Shown: positions 17,286 to 26,048, counted from the stretch's first letter. The stretch: DNA of 64,000 nucleotides from Robertkochia aurantiaca (GCF_020166495.1 NZ_JAINZS010000001.1:124001-188000), one strand, 5' to 3'. A program made the numbers and translations. The notes: generated from the letters alone by a model not told the origin.

Positions 17286-18675
17286 TGTATCCTAAAATTT
17301 TTAAAAAGTCTTGAGCCGATTGTTGTTCGGCAAATAATTCGGTTGTCATATTTCCTTCTTCATCGCGATCGATCAGCACGTGTTTCGGCGAAGGTATCAG
17401 GCAGTGTTGAAGACCGCCAAAACCACCAATGGTTTCCTGGTAAGCGCCTGTATTGAAAAAGCCTATGTACAGAGGTTTGGTCTTTGAAAATCTGGGCAGG
17501 TAAATGGCGTTCATATTCTGCTCAGAGTTATAATAATCATCACTGTCGCAAGTCAAGCCTCCCAACAGAACCCTTTCGTATTCATCATTCCAGCGGTTTA
17601 CGGCCAGCATGATGAATCTTTTGCTAATGGCCCAGCTGTCGGGCAGGGTGGTAATGAATGAAGAGTTTATCATATTCCATTTCTCACGGTCATTTTGCTG
17701 TTTCTGATAGAGCACCTGGTAGATGGCTCCTCCGCTTTCTCCCACGGTGAAGCTTCCGAATTCTGTAAAGATATTCGGCACATCCACGTCTGCCTCTTCA
17801 CAGGCCACCTTGATCTGGTTGATGATCTCATCGATCATGTATTCGTAATCGTACTCGAAAGCCAGGGAATTCTTGATGGGAAAACCGCCTCCGATATTCA
17901 GTGAATCTAATGAAGGACTGACCTTTTTTAGTTGAATATAGACTTTAAGGCATTTCAATAATTCATTCCAGTAGTAGGCGGTGTCGCGAATCCCGGTATT
18001 TATGAAGAAATGCAGCATTTTCAGGTTTACCTTCTTGTTGTCTTTGATCTCTCTGTTGTAGAAGGGAACGATGTTTTTGTAACCTATGCCTAGTCTGCTG
18101 GTGTAGAATTCAAATTTTGGCTCTTCCTCTGAAGCGATTCTGATACCTATATTGTATTCTCCGTCTATGGCTTCGTTTAAAAGCGACAGTTCTTCGAAAT
18201 TGTCGATAACCGGAATACAATTCTTGTGTGAGTTGTTGATAAGGTCGGCTATGTTCTGAATGTACTGATCGCGTTTGAATCCGTTACAGATGACATAATT
18301 ATCCTTTGAAAGCTTGCCCTTGGCTATAAGGTGCTTTACGATGTCAATGTCAAAAGCAGAGGAAGTCTCTATATGGATGTCATTTTTTAAGGCTTCATTC
18401 AGCACATGTTCAAAATGAGAGCTCTTGGTACAATAGCAATAATGATATTCTCCCTTGTAATCATGTTTTTCCCTGGCATTCTTAAACCAGAATTTGGCAC
18501 GCTTAATATTGTCTGAAATTTTAGGAAGATAGGTGAATTTCAGGGGAGCTCCGTATGTTTCTATAAGTTCCATAAGATCAATGCCATGAAAAGACAGGTT
18601 TTGATCTTTGAGGGTGAACTCCTCCTGAGGGAAATAATAGGTCTGATCGATCAGGTCGATATATTTGGTTTTCAT
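17278..18675 (-). CDS. speA: biosynthetic arginine decarboxylase (fold-type III PLP enzyme)
   Basis: 465-residue PLP enzyme of the alanine-racemase fold. Lys84 in YCTKSSH is the Schiff-base lysine, IGGGFP (261-266) is the phosphate-binding glycine loop, and CDSDD (376-380) is the substrate-binding segment. It is shorter than the 630-residue E. coli SpeA and belongs to the compact Bacteroidota form. Placement directly before agmatinase supports arginine as the substrate, giving agmatine and then putrescine. It opens the speA-speB-DHS operon. Confidence 0.88.
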   Translation of the reverse strand: MKTKYIDLIDQTYYFPQEEFTLKDQNLSFHGIDLMELIETYGAPLKFTYLPKISDNIKRAKFWFKNAREKHDYKGEYHYCYCTKSSHFEHVLNEALKNDIHIETSSAFDIDIVKHLIAKGKLSKDNYVICNGFKRDQYIQNIADLINNSHKNCIPVIDNFEELSLLNEAIDGEYNIGIRIASEEEPKFEFYTSRLGIGYKNIVPFYNREIKDNKKVNLKMLHFFINTGIRDTAYYWNELLKCLKVYIQLKKVSPSLDSLNIGGGFPIKNSLAFEYDYEYMIDEIINQIKVACEEADVDVPNIFTEFGSFTVGESGGAIYQVLYQKQQNDREKWNMINSSFITTLPDSWAISKRFIMLAVNRWNDEYERVLLGGLTCDSDDYYNSEQNMNAIYLPRFSKTKPLYIGFFNTGAYQETIGGFGGLQHCLIPSPKHVLIDRDEEGNMTTELFAEQQSAQDFLKILGYNE

Positions 18676-18959
18676 CTAGGCGTTTTGTCTGTAATTAATT
18701 ATTTAAGGCTTTATCTGTTACTTAAAGATTATAAAACCAGATTCAAATACGCAAATTTGATTGCAGCAGGATAGTATTCGGGCGGTATTTATTTAATAAT
18801 TCAGAAGAAATATTTGGTAATCTCCGGTTTTCCGAATACGGAACAGAACACAGATACTTCTTCCAGATATAGGTGCTCCCGGACAATATGTTGAGGTTCA
18901 CTTAGTCGAACAATGGAGTACAAAAATGAACAAAAAAAGAAATTTACCAAACAAAAAAA
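18676..18959. other. intergenic region upstream of speA
   Basis: 284 AT-rich bases between aroB (ending at 18960) and speA. It must hold the speA promoter, but I find no exact TAnnTTTG on the minus strand. No hairpin terminator for aroB is visible, only T-rich tracts after its stop. No gene is supported. Confidence 0.5.
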
Positions 18960-20030
18960 TCAATTATTATAATATTCTAATGATTTAATTATCAGGTCTT
19001 TATCTGCAGTCCTGTCCAGAACGGGTTTTCCGATTTCCTCCAAAAGCACAAAATTTATTTTTCCCTTTTCATTCTTTTTATCAAAACGAAGAAGATTCAG
19101 GATCTCAGGGTAGGCAGCTTCGGGTATTTCGGTTTTACCGAAATAATCAGTTATCACGCGGGTAATTTCTTCAAGTCGGGCTTGGGGAAGGCCGCAGATT
19201 TCGTTTGAAAGAAAGGCTTCTGTTATCATTCCGATAGCCACTGCTTCGCCATGGAGCAGGGTGTTGAGATCTTTAGACTCGAGAAAATAGGTTTCAATGG
19301 CATGCCCAAGGGTGTGCCCGAAATTAAGGATTTTACGAAGGCCTGATTCTCTGGGATCTTCTTTTACCACCTCATTCTTCAGTGTAACTGAATGATGTAT
19401 AAGGCCGGCCAGATCATCTGTGGTGAGTTTATTCATTTGGCAGAGTGTCTCCCAGTAGGCAGGGTCTTTGATCAGTCCGTGCTTCAACATTTCAGCCAGT
19501 CCGCTTCTCAGTTGTTCCTGCGGAAGGGTTTCCAGGTAATTCACATCGACAAGTACGCTCAGAGGGTCCAGAATCACACCTACCTGATTCTTCAGTCCTC
19601 CCAGATCGACTCCGGTCTTTCCCCCCACAGAGGCATCAACCATGGCCAGAAGACTGGTAGGGATGTTAATAAAGTCGATTCCTCTCATATAAGTGGCTGC
19701 CACAAACCCCCCAAGATCGGTTACTACCCCGCCACCGAGATTGATCATGACCGATTTGCGGTCTGCACCCAGATCTGAAAGGCTTTGCCATACACCTGCG
19801 CAGGTTTCAAGTTGCTTGTTTTCTTCTCCCGCAGGTATTTCGATAACCTCGACGGGCAGCTCAGTCTGCAGCCTGGCCAGAAAATAAGACAAGCAGTGTT
19901 CATGAGTGTTTTCATCAACCAGAACAAACAGGCCTGAATACCTCTTAGCCGATAGTAAGCTGCTTAATTCAGCATAGATATCTTCGTTGAAAAATACGTG
20001 ATAAGTCCCGGCATCGATTGGCTTCAGCAT
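18960..20030 (-). CDS. aroB: 3-dehydroquinate synthase
   Basis: 356-residue shikimate-pathway enzyme that cyclises DAHP to 3-dehydroquinate with NAD and a divalent metal. Visible are the NAD-binding GGGVVTDLGGF, the PTSLLAMVDASVGGKTGVD core, and the metal ligands in HGEAV and NFGHTLGHAIE. The ATG at 20030 (MLKPIDAG) is preferred; the frame continues to 20096 but the added 22 residues look like upstream non-coding sequence. Divergent from proline dehydrogenase. Confidence 0.92.
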   Translation of the reverse strand: MLKPIDAGTYHVFFNEDIYAELSSLLSAKRYSGLFVLVDENTHEHCLSYFLARLQTELPVEVIEIPAGEENKQLETCAGVWQSLSDLGADRKSVMINLGGGVVTDLGGFVAATYMRGIDFINIPTSLLAMVDASVGGKTGVDLGGLKNQVGVILDPLSVLVDVNYLETLPQEQLRSGLAEMLKHGLIKDPAYWETLCQMNKLTTDDLAGLIHHSVTLKNEVVKEDPRESGLRKILNFGHTLGHAIETYFLESKDLNTLLHGEAVAIGMITEAFLSNEICGLPQARLEEITRVITDYFGKTEIPEAAYPEILNLLRFDKKNEKGKINFVLLEEIGKPVLDRTADKDLIIKSLEYYNN

Positions 20031-20100
20031 AAGAAACGGCTTGTTAATATTAAAAGCAAAATAACGGGAAATTGAATTAAAAAAACAGTTTTTCAAATAC

Positions 20101-20108
20101 TATATTTG
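20101..20108 (+). promoter_or_regulatory. -7 box for proline dehydrogenase
   Basis: TATATTTG is an exact TAnnTTTG match 20 bases before the ATG at 20129. The nearest TTG (20072-20074) gives a 26-base spacer, longer than usual, so the -33 part is uncertain. It excludes neither start, but the UTR length fits the ATG best. Confidence 0.6.
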
Positions 20109-20128
20109 CGAAACATTTGAAGTTGACT

Positions 20129-21298
20129 ATGGAAAAGATCTTTAATAACACCAAGGTCGCTTTCGAGTTGAAAAGCGACTCTGAACTGGAAAGAGCCTAC
20201 TTTTTATTTCGCATGATCGCCAACCAGCCTCTGGTGCGAATCGGTACGGCTATGACCAATTTTGCCATCAAAGCGAATCTTCCCGTAGAGGGATTGATCA
20301 GGGCTACCGTTTTCGATCATTTCTGCGGAGGGGTCAATGAAAAGGATTGTATGACCGTAGTCGACAAAATGTACGATACCGGCGTTTGTTCTGTGTTGGA
20401 CTATTCTGTGGAAGGAAAGGAAACCGATGAGCAGTTCGATAAGGTTACCGAAAGATCCCTGAAAATACTTGATTTCGTTAAGGAGAAGAACGCCATACCT
20501 TTTGCGGTGTTCAAGCCTACTGCAGTAGGAAGATTCAAGCTTTATCAGAAGGTGGGAGACGGGGTGAACCTGACTGCTGAAGAGCAGGCAGAGTGGCAGC
20601 GCATCATCAACCGTTTTGACAGGATTTGTAAAAAGGCACACGATCTGGACCTGGCCCTGCTGATCGATTCAGAAGAGAGCTGGATGCAGGATGCCGCCGA
20701 TATGGTGGTGGAGCAGATGATGCGTATTTACAATAAAAAGAAGGCCGTGGTGTGGAATACCCTGCAGTTATACCGTTGGGATCGTCTGGACTATTTCAAG
20801 GAGTTATTGGAGCGGGCTAAAAAAGATGACTTTTACGTCGGAATGAAGCTGGTACGCGGGGCTTATATGGAAAAGGAGATCGCCAGGGCAGAGGAGAAGG
20901 GGTATCCCAGTCCTATTTGTGCCTCAAAGCAGGATACAGACAGAAACTTCAACAGCACCATATTATATTTAATGGATAATCTCGACCGTGTTCGGGTTTT
21001 TCTGGGTACACATAACGAAGACAGTACCTATTATATGATGGAGCTTATGGAGCAAAAGGGGATCGCCAAGAACGATGACCGTATCTGGTTCGGACAGCTC
21101 TATGGAATGAGCGATCATATCACCTTCAACCTGGCAGCACAGGGCTATAATGTTTCAAAATATCTTCCCTTCGGGCCGGTGAAAGACGTTATGCCATATC
21201 TGATTCGCAGGGCTGAGGAAAATACATCTGTTGCAGGTCAGACCAGCAGGGAGCTCAGTTTGCTCACTGAGGAAAGACGAAGAAGAAAACTCCCCTGA
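20129..21298 (+). CDS. proline dehydrogenase
   Basis: 389-residue FAD-dependent enzyme oxidising proline to pyrroline-5-carboxylate at the membrane, with electrons passed to quinone. It has the PRODH barrel motifs: FDHFCGGV near the start, DSEESWMQDAAD, GMKLVRGAYMEKE, THNEDS and the C-terminal RRAEENTS arginine pair that binds the proline carboxylate. It is monofunctional, so P5C dehydrogenase is elsewhere. The ATG at 20129 is chosen over the TTG at 20117. Confidence 0.92.
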   Translation: MEKIFNNTKVAFELKSDSELERAYFLFRMIANQPLVRIGTAMTNFAIKANLPVEGLIRATVFDHFCGGVNEKDCMTVVDKMYDTGVCSVLDYSVEGKETDEQFDKVTERSLKILDFVKEKNAIPFAVFKPTAVGRFKLYQKVGDGVNLTAEEQAEWQRIINRFDRICKKAHDLDLALLIDSEESWMQDAADMVVEQMMRIYNKKKAVVWNTLQLYRWDRLDYFKELLERAKKDDFYVGMKLVRGAYMEKEIARAEEKGYPSPICASKQDTDRNFNSTILYLMDNLDRVRVFLGTHNEDSTYYMMELMEQKGIAKNDDRIWFGQLYGMSDHITFNLAAQGYNVSKYLPFGPVKDVMPYLIRRAEENTSVAGQTSRELSLLTEERRRRKLP

Positions 21299-21308
21299 AA
21301 ACAGGGAG
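21290..21308. terminator. weak hairpin between convergent genes
   Basis: Imperfect stem CTCCCCTG/CAGGGAG with an AAAA loop spans the stop codon of proline dehydrogenase and precedes the stop of the DUF4258 gene. The flanks are T-rich rather than a clean U-run in either direction. Confidence 0.45.
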
Positions 21309-21310
21309 AA

Positions 21311-21694
21311 TTACTTTTCTTTCGGGATAAGTTGAAGGGTTTTAAGAACTGATACCGAGTCGCAGCGATCAACAGTAATGGCCACTTCGGCTTCATCGAG
21401 ATTTCCTTCGATATAATATTCTTTACAGGGTTTGTCTTCGGTATTGCTTTTAGAGAAATCAACCGTACCATTTTGGAGTATGGCTTGTATATCTTCTTTG
21501 CTCACACGACTCAGCTGCATCAGTTTCTCGAATTCATCTGAATAGGTCAACTCGTTGGCGCGAATATCTTTTAATACCCGACAATTCGGGAAATAGCAGA
21601 ATTCTGTATTCTTTCCTTTAAAAAAATAAGCAAGGAAGATAATTCCCAGGGAAAGTCCGATTAAATAGAAACCGATTTTTTTGAGTAATGGCAT
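21311..21694 (-). CDS. membrane-anchored DUF4258-like protein
   Basis: 127-residue protein. One N-terminal membrane helix (about residues 5-25, FYLIGLSLGIIFLAYFF) is followed by a short soluble domain resembling DUF4258, with Cys33 and Cys38 (FCYFPNCRVL). Function is unknown. One base separates it from the alanine dehydrogenase stop, so the two are co-transcribed; this pairing is one I recall from other flavobacteria. Confidence 0.75.
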   Translation of the reverse strand: MPLLKKIGFYLIGLSLGIIFLAYFFKGKNTEFCYFPNCRVLKDIRANELTYSDEFEKLMQLSRVSKEDIQAILQNGTVDFSKSNTEDKPCKEYYIEGNLDEAEVAITVDRCDSVSVLKTLQLIPKEK

Positions 21695-21695
21695 T

Positions 21696-22895
21696 TTAAA
21701 AGATCAATAGGTTGATATCCCGGTATGAAAGACTGAACCAGTCTGCTACCGATTTACTGGTTAGTATCCCGTGGTAAAAGTAGAGGCCGTTGCGCAAGCC
21801 TTTATCAAATCTGAGGGAATGTTCCAGGCCACCGTCTTCTCCGATTTTCAGAAGGTAAGGGGTGAAAATATTGCTGATAGATACAGAGGCTGAACGGGCA
21901 TAACGGGCAGGAATGTTGGGTACACAGTAATGAATGACCCCGCTCTTCACGAATGTAGGATTGTCGTGGGTTGTTATCTCGCTCGTTTCAATACAGCCAC
22001 CCATATCGATACTTACATCGATGAGAACGGCCCCTTTCTTCATGTGGTCGACCATGGCCTCTGTGACGATAACAGGAGCTCTTTCGATCCCTCTTACGGC
22101 TCCGATAAGAACATCGCAGCGTTTGAGAGCTTTGAGTAATACTTTTGGCTGAAGGGTTGAAGTATAAAGTATTCTGTTCAGGTTGGCTTGCAGCTTACGT
22201 AGGCGTGTGATCGAATTATCAAAAACCTTCACGCTGGCTCCAAGACCGATGGCAGAGCGGGCAGCAAATTCGCCCACGGTGCCTGCGCCCAGAATCACGA
22301 CATCGACTGGAGGAACCCCTGTAATGTTTCCAAACATCAGTCCGTTACCGCTGTTGGCATTGGTCATCAGCTCGGCTGCGATAAGAACCGATGCGGTTCC
22401 GGCGATCTCGCTCAGGGCTCTTACGGCTGGGTAGTTCCCGTCGTCGTCTTTTATAAACTCGAAAGCAAGCGCGGTAATGCGCTTATTGGCGAGCATTTCG
22501 AAATATTTTTTGCTGCGTGTCTTTATCTGCAGGGCAGAGATCAGGATTGATTGCGGATTGATCAGTTCAAGTTCCTGCAGGGAAGGGGGTTCAACCTTCA
22601 AAATGATCGGACAGGAAAATACTTTTTTGGTATCGGAGGTGATCTCGGCGCCGGCTTCGCTATAGTCTGAATCGCTGTAATTCGCACCTTCTCCGGCTTT
22701 TGATTCTACGATAACTCTGTGGCCGTGTGCGGTCAGAGCGTTGACCGCATCAGGAGTGAGGCAGACGCGGCTCTCCTGGAAAGATATCTCCTTCGGAAGG
22801 CCGATGAATAGTTCACCCTTTTGTTTGAGTACCTCGAGGGTTTCTTCCTGGGGAATTAATTCCTGTTTGGTGAACGGTGAATTCGGGTATGACAT
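21696..22895 (-). CDS. ald: alanine dehydrogenase family protein
   Basis: 399-residue member of the alanine dehydrogenase / transhydrogenase alpha family. The N-terminal substrate domain has LFIGLPKEIS, and the Rossmann motif is VILGAGTVGEFAA in the middle third; VLIDVSIDMGG and HYCVPNIPARYA are family landmarks. It interconverts alanine with pyruvate and ammonia using NAD. The N terminus is extended by about 30 residues (including EETLEVLKQK) compared with Bacillus Ald, as in other Bacteroidota. Confidence 0.88.
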   Translation of the reverse strand: MSYPNSPFTKQELIPQEETLEVLKQKGELFIGLPKEISFQESRVCLTPDAVNALTAHGHRVIVESKAGEGANYSDSDYSEAGAEITSDTKKVFSCPIILKVEPPSLQELELINPQSILISALQIKTRSKKYFEMLANKRITALAFEFIKDDDGNYPAVRALSEIAGTASVLIAAELMTNANSGNGLMFGNITGVPPVDVVILGAGTVGEFAARSAIGLGASVKVFDNSITRLRKLQANLNRILYTSTLQPKVLLKALKRCDVLIGAVRGIERAPVIVTEAMVDHMKKGAVLIDVSIDMGGCIETSEITTHDNPTFVKSGVIHYCVPNIPARYARSASVSISNIFTPYLLKIGEDGGLEHSLRFDKGLRNGLYFYHGILTSKSVADWFSLSYRDINLLIF

Positions 22896-22931
22896 GGAAT
22901 TCGGTTAAAAACCCTAAAGGTAGCGAAAGTT

Positions 22932-23462
22932 TTAAGAATTGTAAAGACTAGCTTCTTGCTTGAGTTCTTTTTCCTTCTCTTCATATTCTTCCAGCTCTCG
23001 TTCGATCTTCTTAAGGTCGATCCCGTGAACTACTTTGTCAAACAATTTTATTCGTATGAAGTAGACAATAGGTATTACCACCATCATTATAGGTATGATG
23101 TAATAGAGTTCCACCTCATCAACATAATCTATATCCTCATTTATAACCGAGATTGTTTGAAAAATATACATAGCAATTGGTATAAGTAGAACATGATACC
23201 ACCAATGTTTACAGGTTACAAACCATATTATAAGAAGGTATAGTGGGACAAACTTCCCAAGAAAAACCCACATAAAAACCAGTACACTTCCATTATAATT
23301 ACTTGTAATAGAAAAAAAAGGGGTTTCCCAAGTTTTTGAATTAGGGAAACTTTCGTAAGCGTAAAAGAGATAGGGAGAAAGGGCAATTAGAAGGGCAACT
23401 ATACTTCCCAGCCATAAGGACTTATAGCCCTGTTCTCTCAAATTGAAAGGTAGGTGATTCAT
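22932..23462 (-). CDS. 'WW' four-helix membrane protein, single unit
   Basis: 176-residue integral membrane protein of unknown function. Four hydrophobic helices lie at about residues 15-35, 58-85, 88-108 and 120-142, followed by a charged coiled-coil tail rich in Glu and Lys. Between helices 2 and 3 is IWFVT.KHWWYHVLLIPIA. The same motif occurs twice in the larger gene at 24732-25934, so this is a family with one unit here and two units there. It sits between ald and a small lipoprotein gene. Base composition is AT-richer than the metabolic genes around it. Confidence 0.75.
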   Translation of the reverse strand: MNHLPFNLREQGYKSLWLGSIVALLIALSPYLFYAYESFPNSKTWETPFFSITSNYNGSVLVFMWVFLGKFVPLYLLIIWFVTCKHWWYHVLLIPIAMYIFQTISVINEDIDYVDEVELYYIIPIMMVVIPIVYFIRIKLFDKVVHGIDLKKIERELEEYEEKEKELKQEASLYNS

Positions 23463-23543
23463 TTGTCTAAAATTTGGGCGCTGCTATTATACAAATAAAT
23501 GTATTATTTAGTTTCTAAATATACTTTTATTCAGTTTAAAAAC

Positions 23544-23585
23544 CAAAAAATCGGACAAATGGTCAAAATAGCCATTAGTCCGATT
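23544..23585 (-). terminator. intrinsic terminator of the small lipoprotein gene
   Basis: On the minus strand an imperfect hairpin (AATCGGAC...GTCCGATT outer arms, ATGG/CCAT inner arms) is followed by a run of Ts. It begins about 30 bases after the stop of the 52-residue lipoprotein. Confidence 0.75.
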
Positions 23586-23614
23586 ATAAACGTTATTCGG
23601 ATGTATCTAGAAGG

Positions 23615-23773
23615 TTATCCGTTAGTCGGAACTTTTATTTGACTTCTATCTATTCCAGTTGGATTGATATATAAACTATCTTCATCAGCTACGCTGTTGG
23701 GAGAACAAGAAGTTACAGTTAATCCAAGAGTGAAAACTGCGGCTAAGGCGATAAAGATTTTTTTAGTAGACAT
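23615..23773 (-). CDS. small lipoprotein, 52 residues
   Basis: Short gene found by reading the minus strand. The signal peptide (STKKIFIALAAVFTLGLTV) ends in the lipobox VTSC, with the lipidated Cys at residue 23, leaving a mature peptide of only about 30 residues (ending VPTNG). It has its own promoter (TTG, 19 bases, TATGTTTG) and its own hairpin terminator, so it is a monocistronic, probably well expressed gene. Function unknown. It lies between the two WW membrane-protein genes. Confidence 0.75.
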   Translation of the reverse strand: MSTKKIFIALAAVFTLGLTVTSCSPNSVADEDSLYINPTGIDRSQIKVPTNG

Positions 23774-23804
23774 GATAGTATTAGTTTTTTGGTTTTCAGT
23801 TGAT

Positions 23805-23834
23805 CAAACATAAGCCAAAAAAAAATACGGACAA
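23805..23834 (-). promoter_or_regulatory. promoter of the small lipoprotein gene
   Basis: Minus-strand TTG (23834-23832), a 19-base spacer, then TATGTTTG (23812-23805). This is one of the best matches to the Bacteroidota promoter in the window and places the start of transcription about 27 bases before the ATG. Confidence 0.8.
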
Positions 23835-23916
23835 TAAAAACCTTTGTCGTATATTAGTAAGTTTTTTAATACACAACGATTTGAGGCACTAGTCTAACGG
23901 TTCCCAAAGTACCGAT

Positions 23917-24315
23917 TCAATCGATCTTCAATTCTCTTTTACCGTTTAACTGCTTATTTATTTCGACAAAGGTAACATTTTCCGGTAAAACTTCCATAAT
24001 CCGTTCCGGCCACTCGATCAGGCACCAGGCGCCACTATCGAGATACTCATCTAACCCTATAGCATATGCTTCCTCGATATCTTCCAGTCGGTAGAGGTCA
24101 AAATGATAGATCGGACCATCTTTTCCGGCATATTCATTCACCAGGGAAAAAGTAGGGCTCGAAACCACGTCATCACTGCCTAAGTTTTTAACGATTGCCT
24201 TGATCAGAGTGGTTTTACCCGCGCCAAGGTTTCCCTTAAAAGCGATTAATTTGTTTTCTGACTTATTAAGGATGTGTTTAGCGACTTTTTCCGTTTCGTT
24301 CAAATCGTATTTCAT
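23917..24315 (-). CDS. tsaE: tRNA threonylcarbamoyladenosine biosynthesis ATPase TsaE
   Basis: 132-residue P-loop ATPase that drives the TsaD-TsaB complex in t6A37 formation on tRNA. Walker A is GNLGAGKTT (28-36); SSPTFSLVNEY, YHFDLYRL and LIEWPE are the family signatures. The ATG at 24315 (MKYDLNETEK) is chosen; an in-frame ATG seven codons earlier adds residues not expected. In many flavobacteria tsaE lies directly beside porX and ald; here extra genes lie on both sides of it. Confidence 0.92.
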   Translation of the reverse strand: MKYDLNETEKVAKHILNKSENKLIAFKGNLGAGKTTLIKAIVKNLGSDDVVSSPTFSLVNEYAGKDGPIYHFDLYRLEDIEEAYAIGLDEYLDSGAWCLIEWPERIMEVLPENVTFVEINKQLNGKRELKID

Positions 24316-24731
24316 AACTATAAAAATAATGTACAATGTTTTAGCGATGTTTTCTTTGACCGATTTAAATCATCCATTGGATAATTCTTTTTGGCTAAAG
24401 GTGGTGTTATTTGGGTTAATTCTCCGAAAAAATGATTATTAATATCGAAAGTTTCCTTGACTCTATTTTATTTAATAGAACGCAAAATTGCTTAGCTTTT
24501 TTAAAATCTTCAATTGGGAATATGATATTCCACCGATGTTTTTCTGACCAATTTAGGAATGAAGCAAAAATCATTGACTTGTTTTTTCACTGCATAAATT
24601 CTCTATTTACTTATTATCTTCTATGTTAGCCAACTTCATAAAACATTTTTATGAGAATTATGGAAAATTATTAAAATGGAGGCTTATTTTTGAAAATATT
24701 AAAAGTGTAGTCCCAAGCTATATTGTATTCC
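24316..24731. other. AT-rich intergenic region with no supported gene
   Basis: 416 bases between the divergent tsaE and the two-unit WW gene, markedly AT-rich. A 65-codon open frame at 24432-24629 has no motif, no promoter and a composition like random AT-rich sequence, so it is not called. The right end holds the -7 box for the WW gene. Confidence 0.5.
24685..24692 (+). promoter_or_regulatory. -7 box for the two-unit WW gene
   Basis: TATTTTTG, an exact TAnnTTTG match, 39 bases before the ATG at 24732. No TTG is found at the right distance upstream. Confidence 0.5.
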
Positions 24732-25934
24732 ATGAGTAATAATTTCACTAGCCGTAAAAAGATATGGTTTTTTGACCTGCTGATCGTATTCTCCATCCTA
24801 TTTCTGTCTTATCTTCCGTATTTACATGTATATGTGCCAGATGTTCCTGAGTTGGAAATTTTTGGTCTTGATGTGAAGATTTACTTTTGGGAAACTTTCC
24901 TCGTCTGGGCCTACGTAGCATCGGTCAGGCTTGTCTTAATGCTTCTTTCTTCTATCTGGTTTATTACCAACAACCGTTGGTGGGGGTATGGATTATTGGT
25001 TCCCGTTTCAGTACTTGCCTATCAGTTTTGTACGGTGATTTCAGAAGGGTTCAATTTGAAAATCACTAACATGGAATTAGTTCTTAGTTCGCTGGCATAT
25101 TCTGCTGTATTGATATTTATACGATACAAGTTAAAATATAATTCGAAAAGCGTGATGCAAAAGTTTTATATACACGCAGATAATATTTTTCATATTCCTT
25201 TTCAAAAACTATCTTGGGTTACAAGAGGTGGTGAGAAGGAATCAGATAAAGATCTTAATGTCCTAGTGGCGGAATTGGAAGATATTAATGCACGATTTGA
25301 TAAAAATAGAGAGTACAACGGTAATGCTTTCGTAAAGAACAAAAGAAATTATCGCATTGTACTCTTTGTCCTACTTATAACATCTCCTTTATTCCTCTAC
25401 GTCTTTCGCTTGTTTCCTGAAGAAGGAAATACAGTTCAAATATTTGGATACGATTTTACAGCTGAAAGTTACCTGTTTGTGCAGGCATTCGTATGGCTTT
25501 TATTCCAGAAACTTTATTTAGTATTTTTTTTAAGTGCATGGTTTTTGGTCGAGAGGCATTGGTGGAAATATGCCATATTACTTCCGATAAGTTTTGGGGT
25601 TTTTGAAGCGATTGAGATTGCGTTTCCTTCCCCAGATGGTAGAATCAATGAAGATGAATATTTATTAGCATTCCCAGTAATCATATTAGTAATTGTCATT
25701 CTGATCTTTACCTCTTATAAATTAAAAGGCTATTTTGAGATAGGGAATTATAAAGAGCTGATCGAAAGTCGTATTACCAAGTTGATTGCTAAAATTTCCG
25801 GTTTTAAAAAAATGCATGGTTTTAAAATGGAATTTGAAACCATCAAAAGGCTAAAATCTGAATTAAATGAGGATGAATATCTTGCAGCCCTACATCTTTT
25901 TAAAAAGAAGCTTTTAAAAGCTGCAAAAGAATAA
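24732..25934 (+). CDS. 'WW' membrane protein with two tandem units
   Basis: 400-residue membrane protein made of two copies of the unit seen in the 176-residue protein at 22932. Unit 1 (about residues 10-145) has WFITNNRWWGYGLLVPVS; unit 2 (about 210-345) has WFLVERHWWKYAILLPIS. Each unit shows about four hydrophobic helices and ends in a basic RYKL or SYKL step. A charged linker and a lysine-rich coiled-coil C terminus (MEFETIKRLKSELNEDEY) face the cytoplasm. The ATG at 24732 is preferred over a TTG at 24723. No known family is recognised; the repeats point to internal duplication. A strong terminator follows. Confidence 0.75.
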   Translation: MSNNFTSRKKIWFFDLLIVFSILFLSYLPYLHVYVPDVPELEIFGLDVKIYFWETFLVWAYVASVRLVLMLLSSIWFITNNRWWGYGLLVPVSVLAYQFCTVISEGFNLKITNMELVLSSLAYSAVLIFIRYKLKYNSKSVMQKFYIHADNIFHIPFQKLSWVTRGGEKESDKDLNVLVAELEDINARFDKNREYNGNAFVKNKRNYRIVLFVLLITSPLFLYVFRLFPEEGNTVQIFGYDFTAESYLFVQAFVWLLFQKLYLVFFLSAWFLVERHWWKYAILLPISFGVFEAIEIAFPSPDGRINEDEYLLAFPVIILVIVILIFTSYKLKGYFEIGNYKELIESRITKLIAKISGFKKMHGFKMEFETIKRLKSELNEDEYLAALHLFKKKLLKAAKE

Positions 25935-25943
25935 AGAATAAAA

Positions 25944-25975
25944 AGGCAGCCAGTTAGGCTGCCTGTATATTTTTG
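25944..25975 (+). terminator. intrinsic terminator of the two-unit WW gene
   Basis: Perfect 8-bp stem AGGCAGCC/GGCTGCCT (25944-25951 and 25957-25964), loop AGTTA, followed by a T-rich tract. Confidence 0.88.
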
Positions 25976-26048
25976 TTGGGGAAACTGCCTGCATCGATAG
26001 TAATAAACACAGGTCTTTGGCATTAATTCATAAAGATTAGCAACGCTG

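Noticed and set aside
24432-24629. 65-codon open frame between tsaE and the two-unit WW gene
   Set aside because: AT-rich sequence with no motif, no promoter box, and a composition like non-coding DNA; length is expected by chance there.
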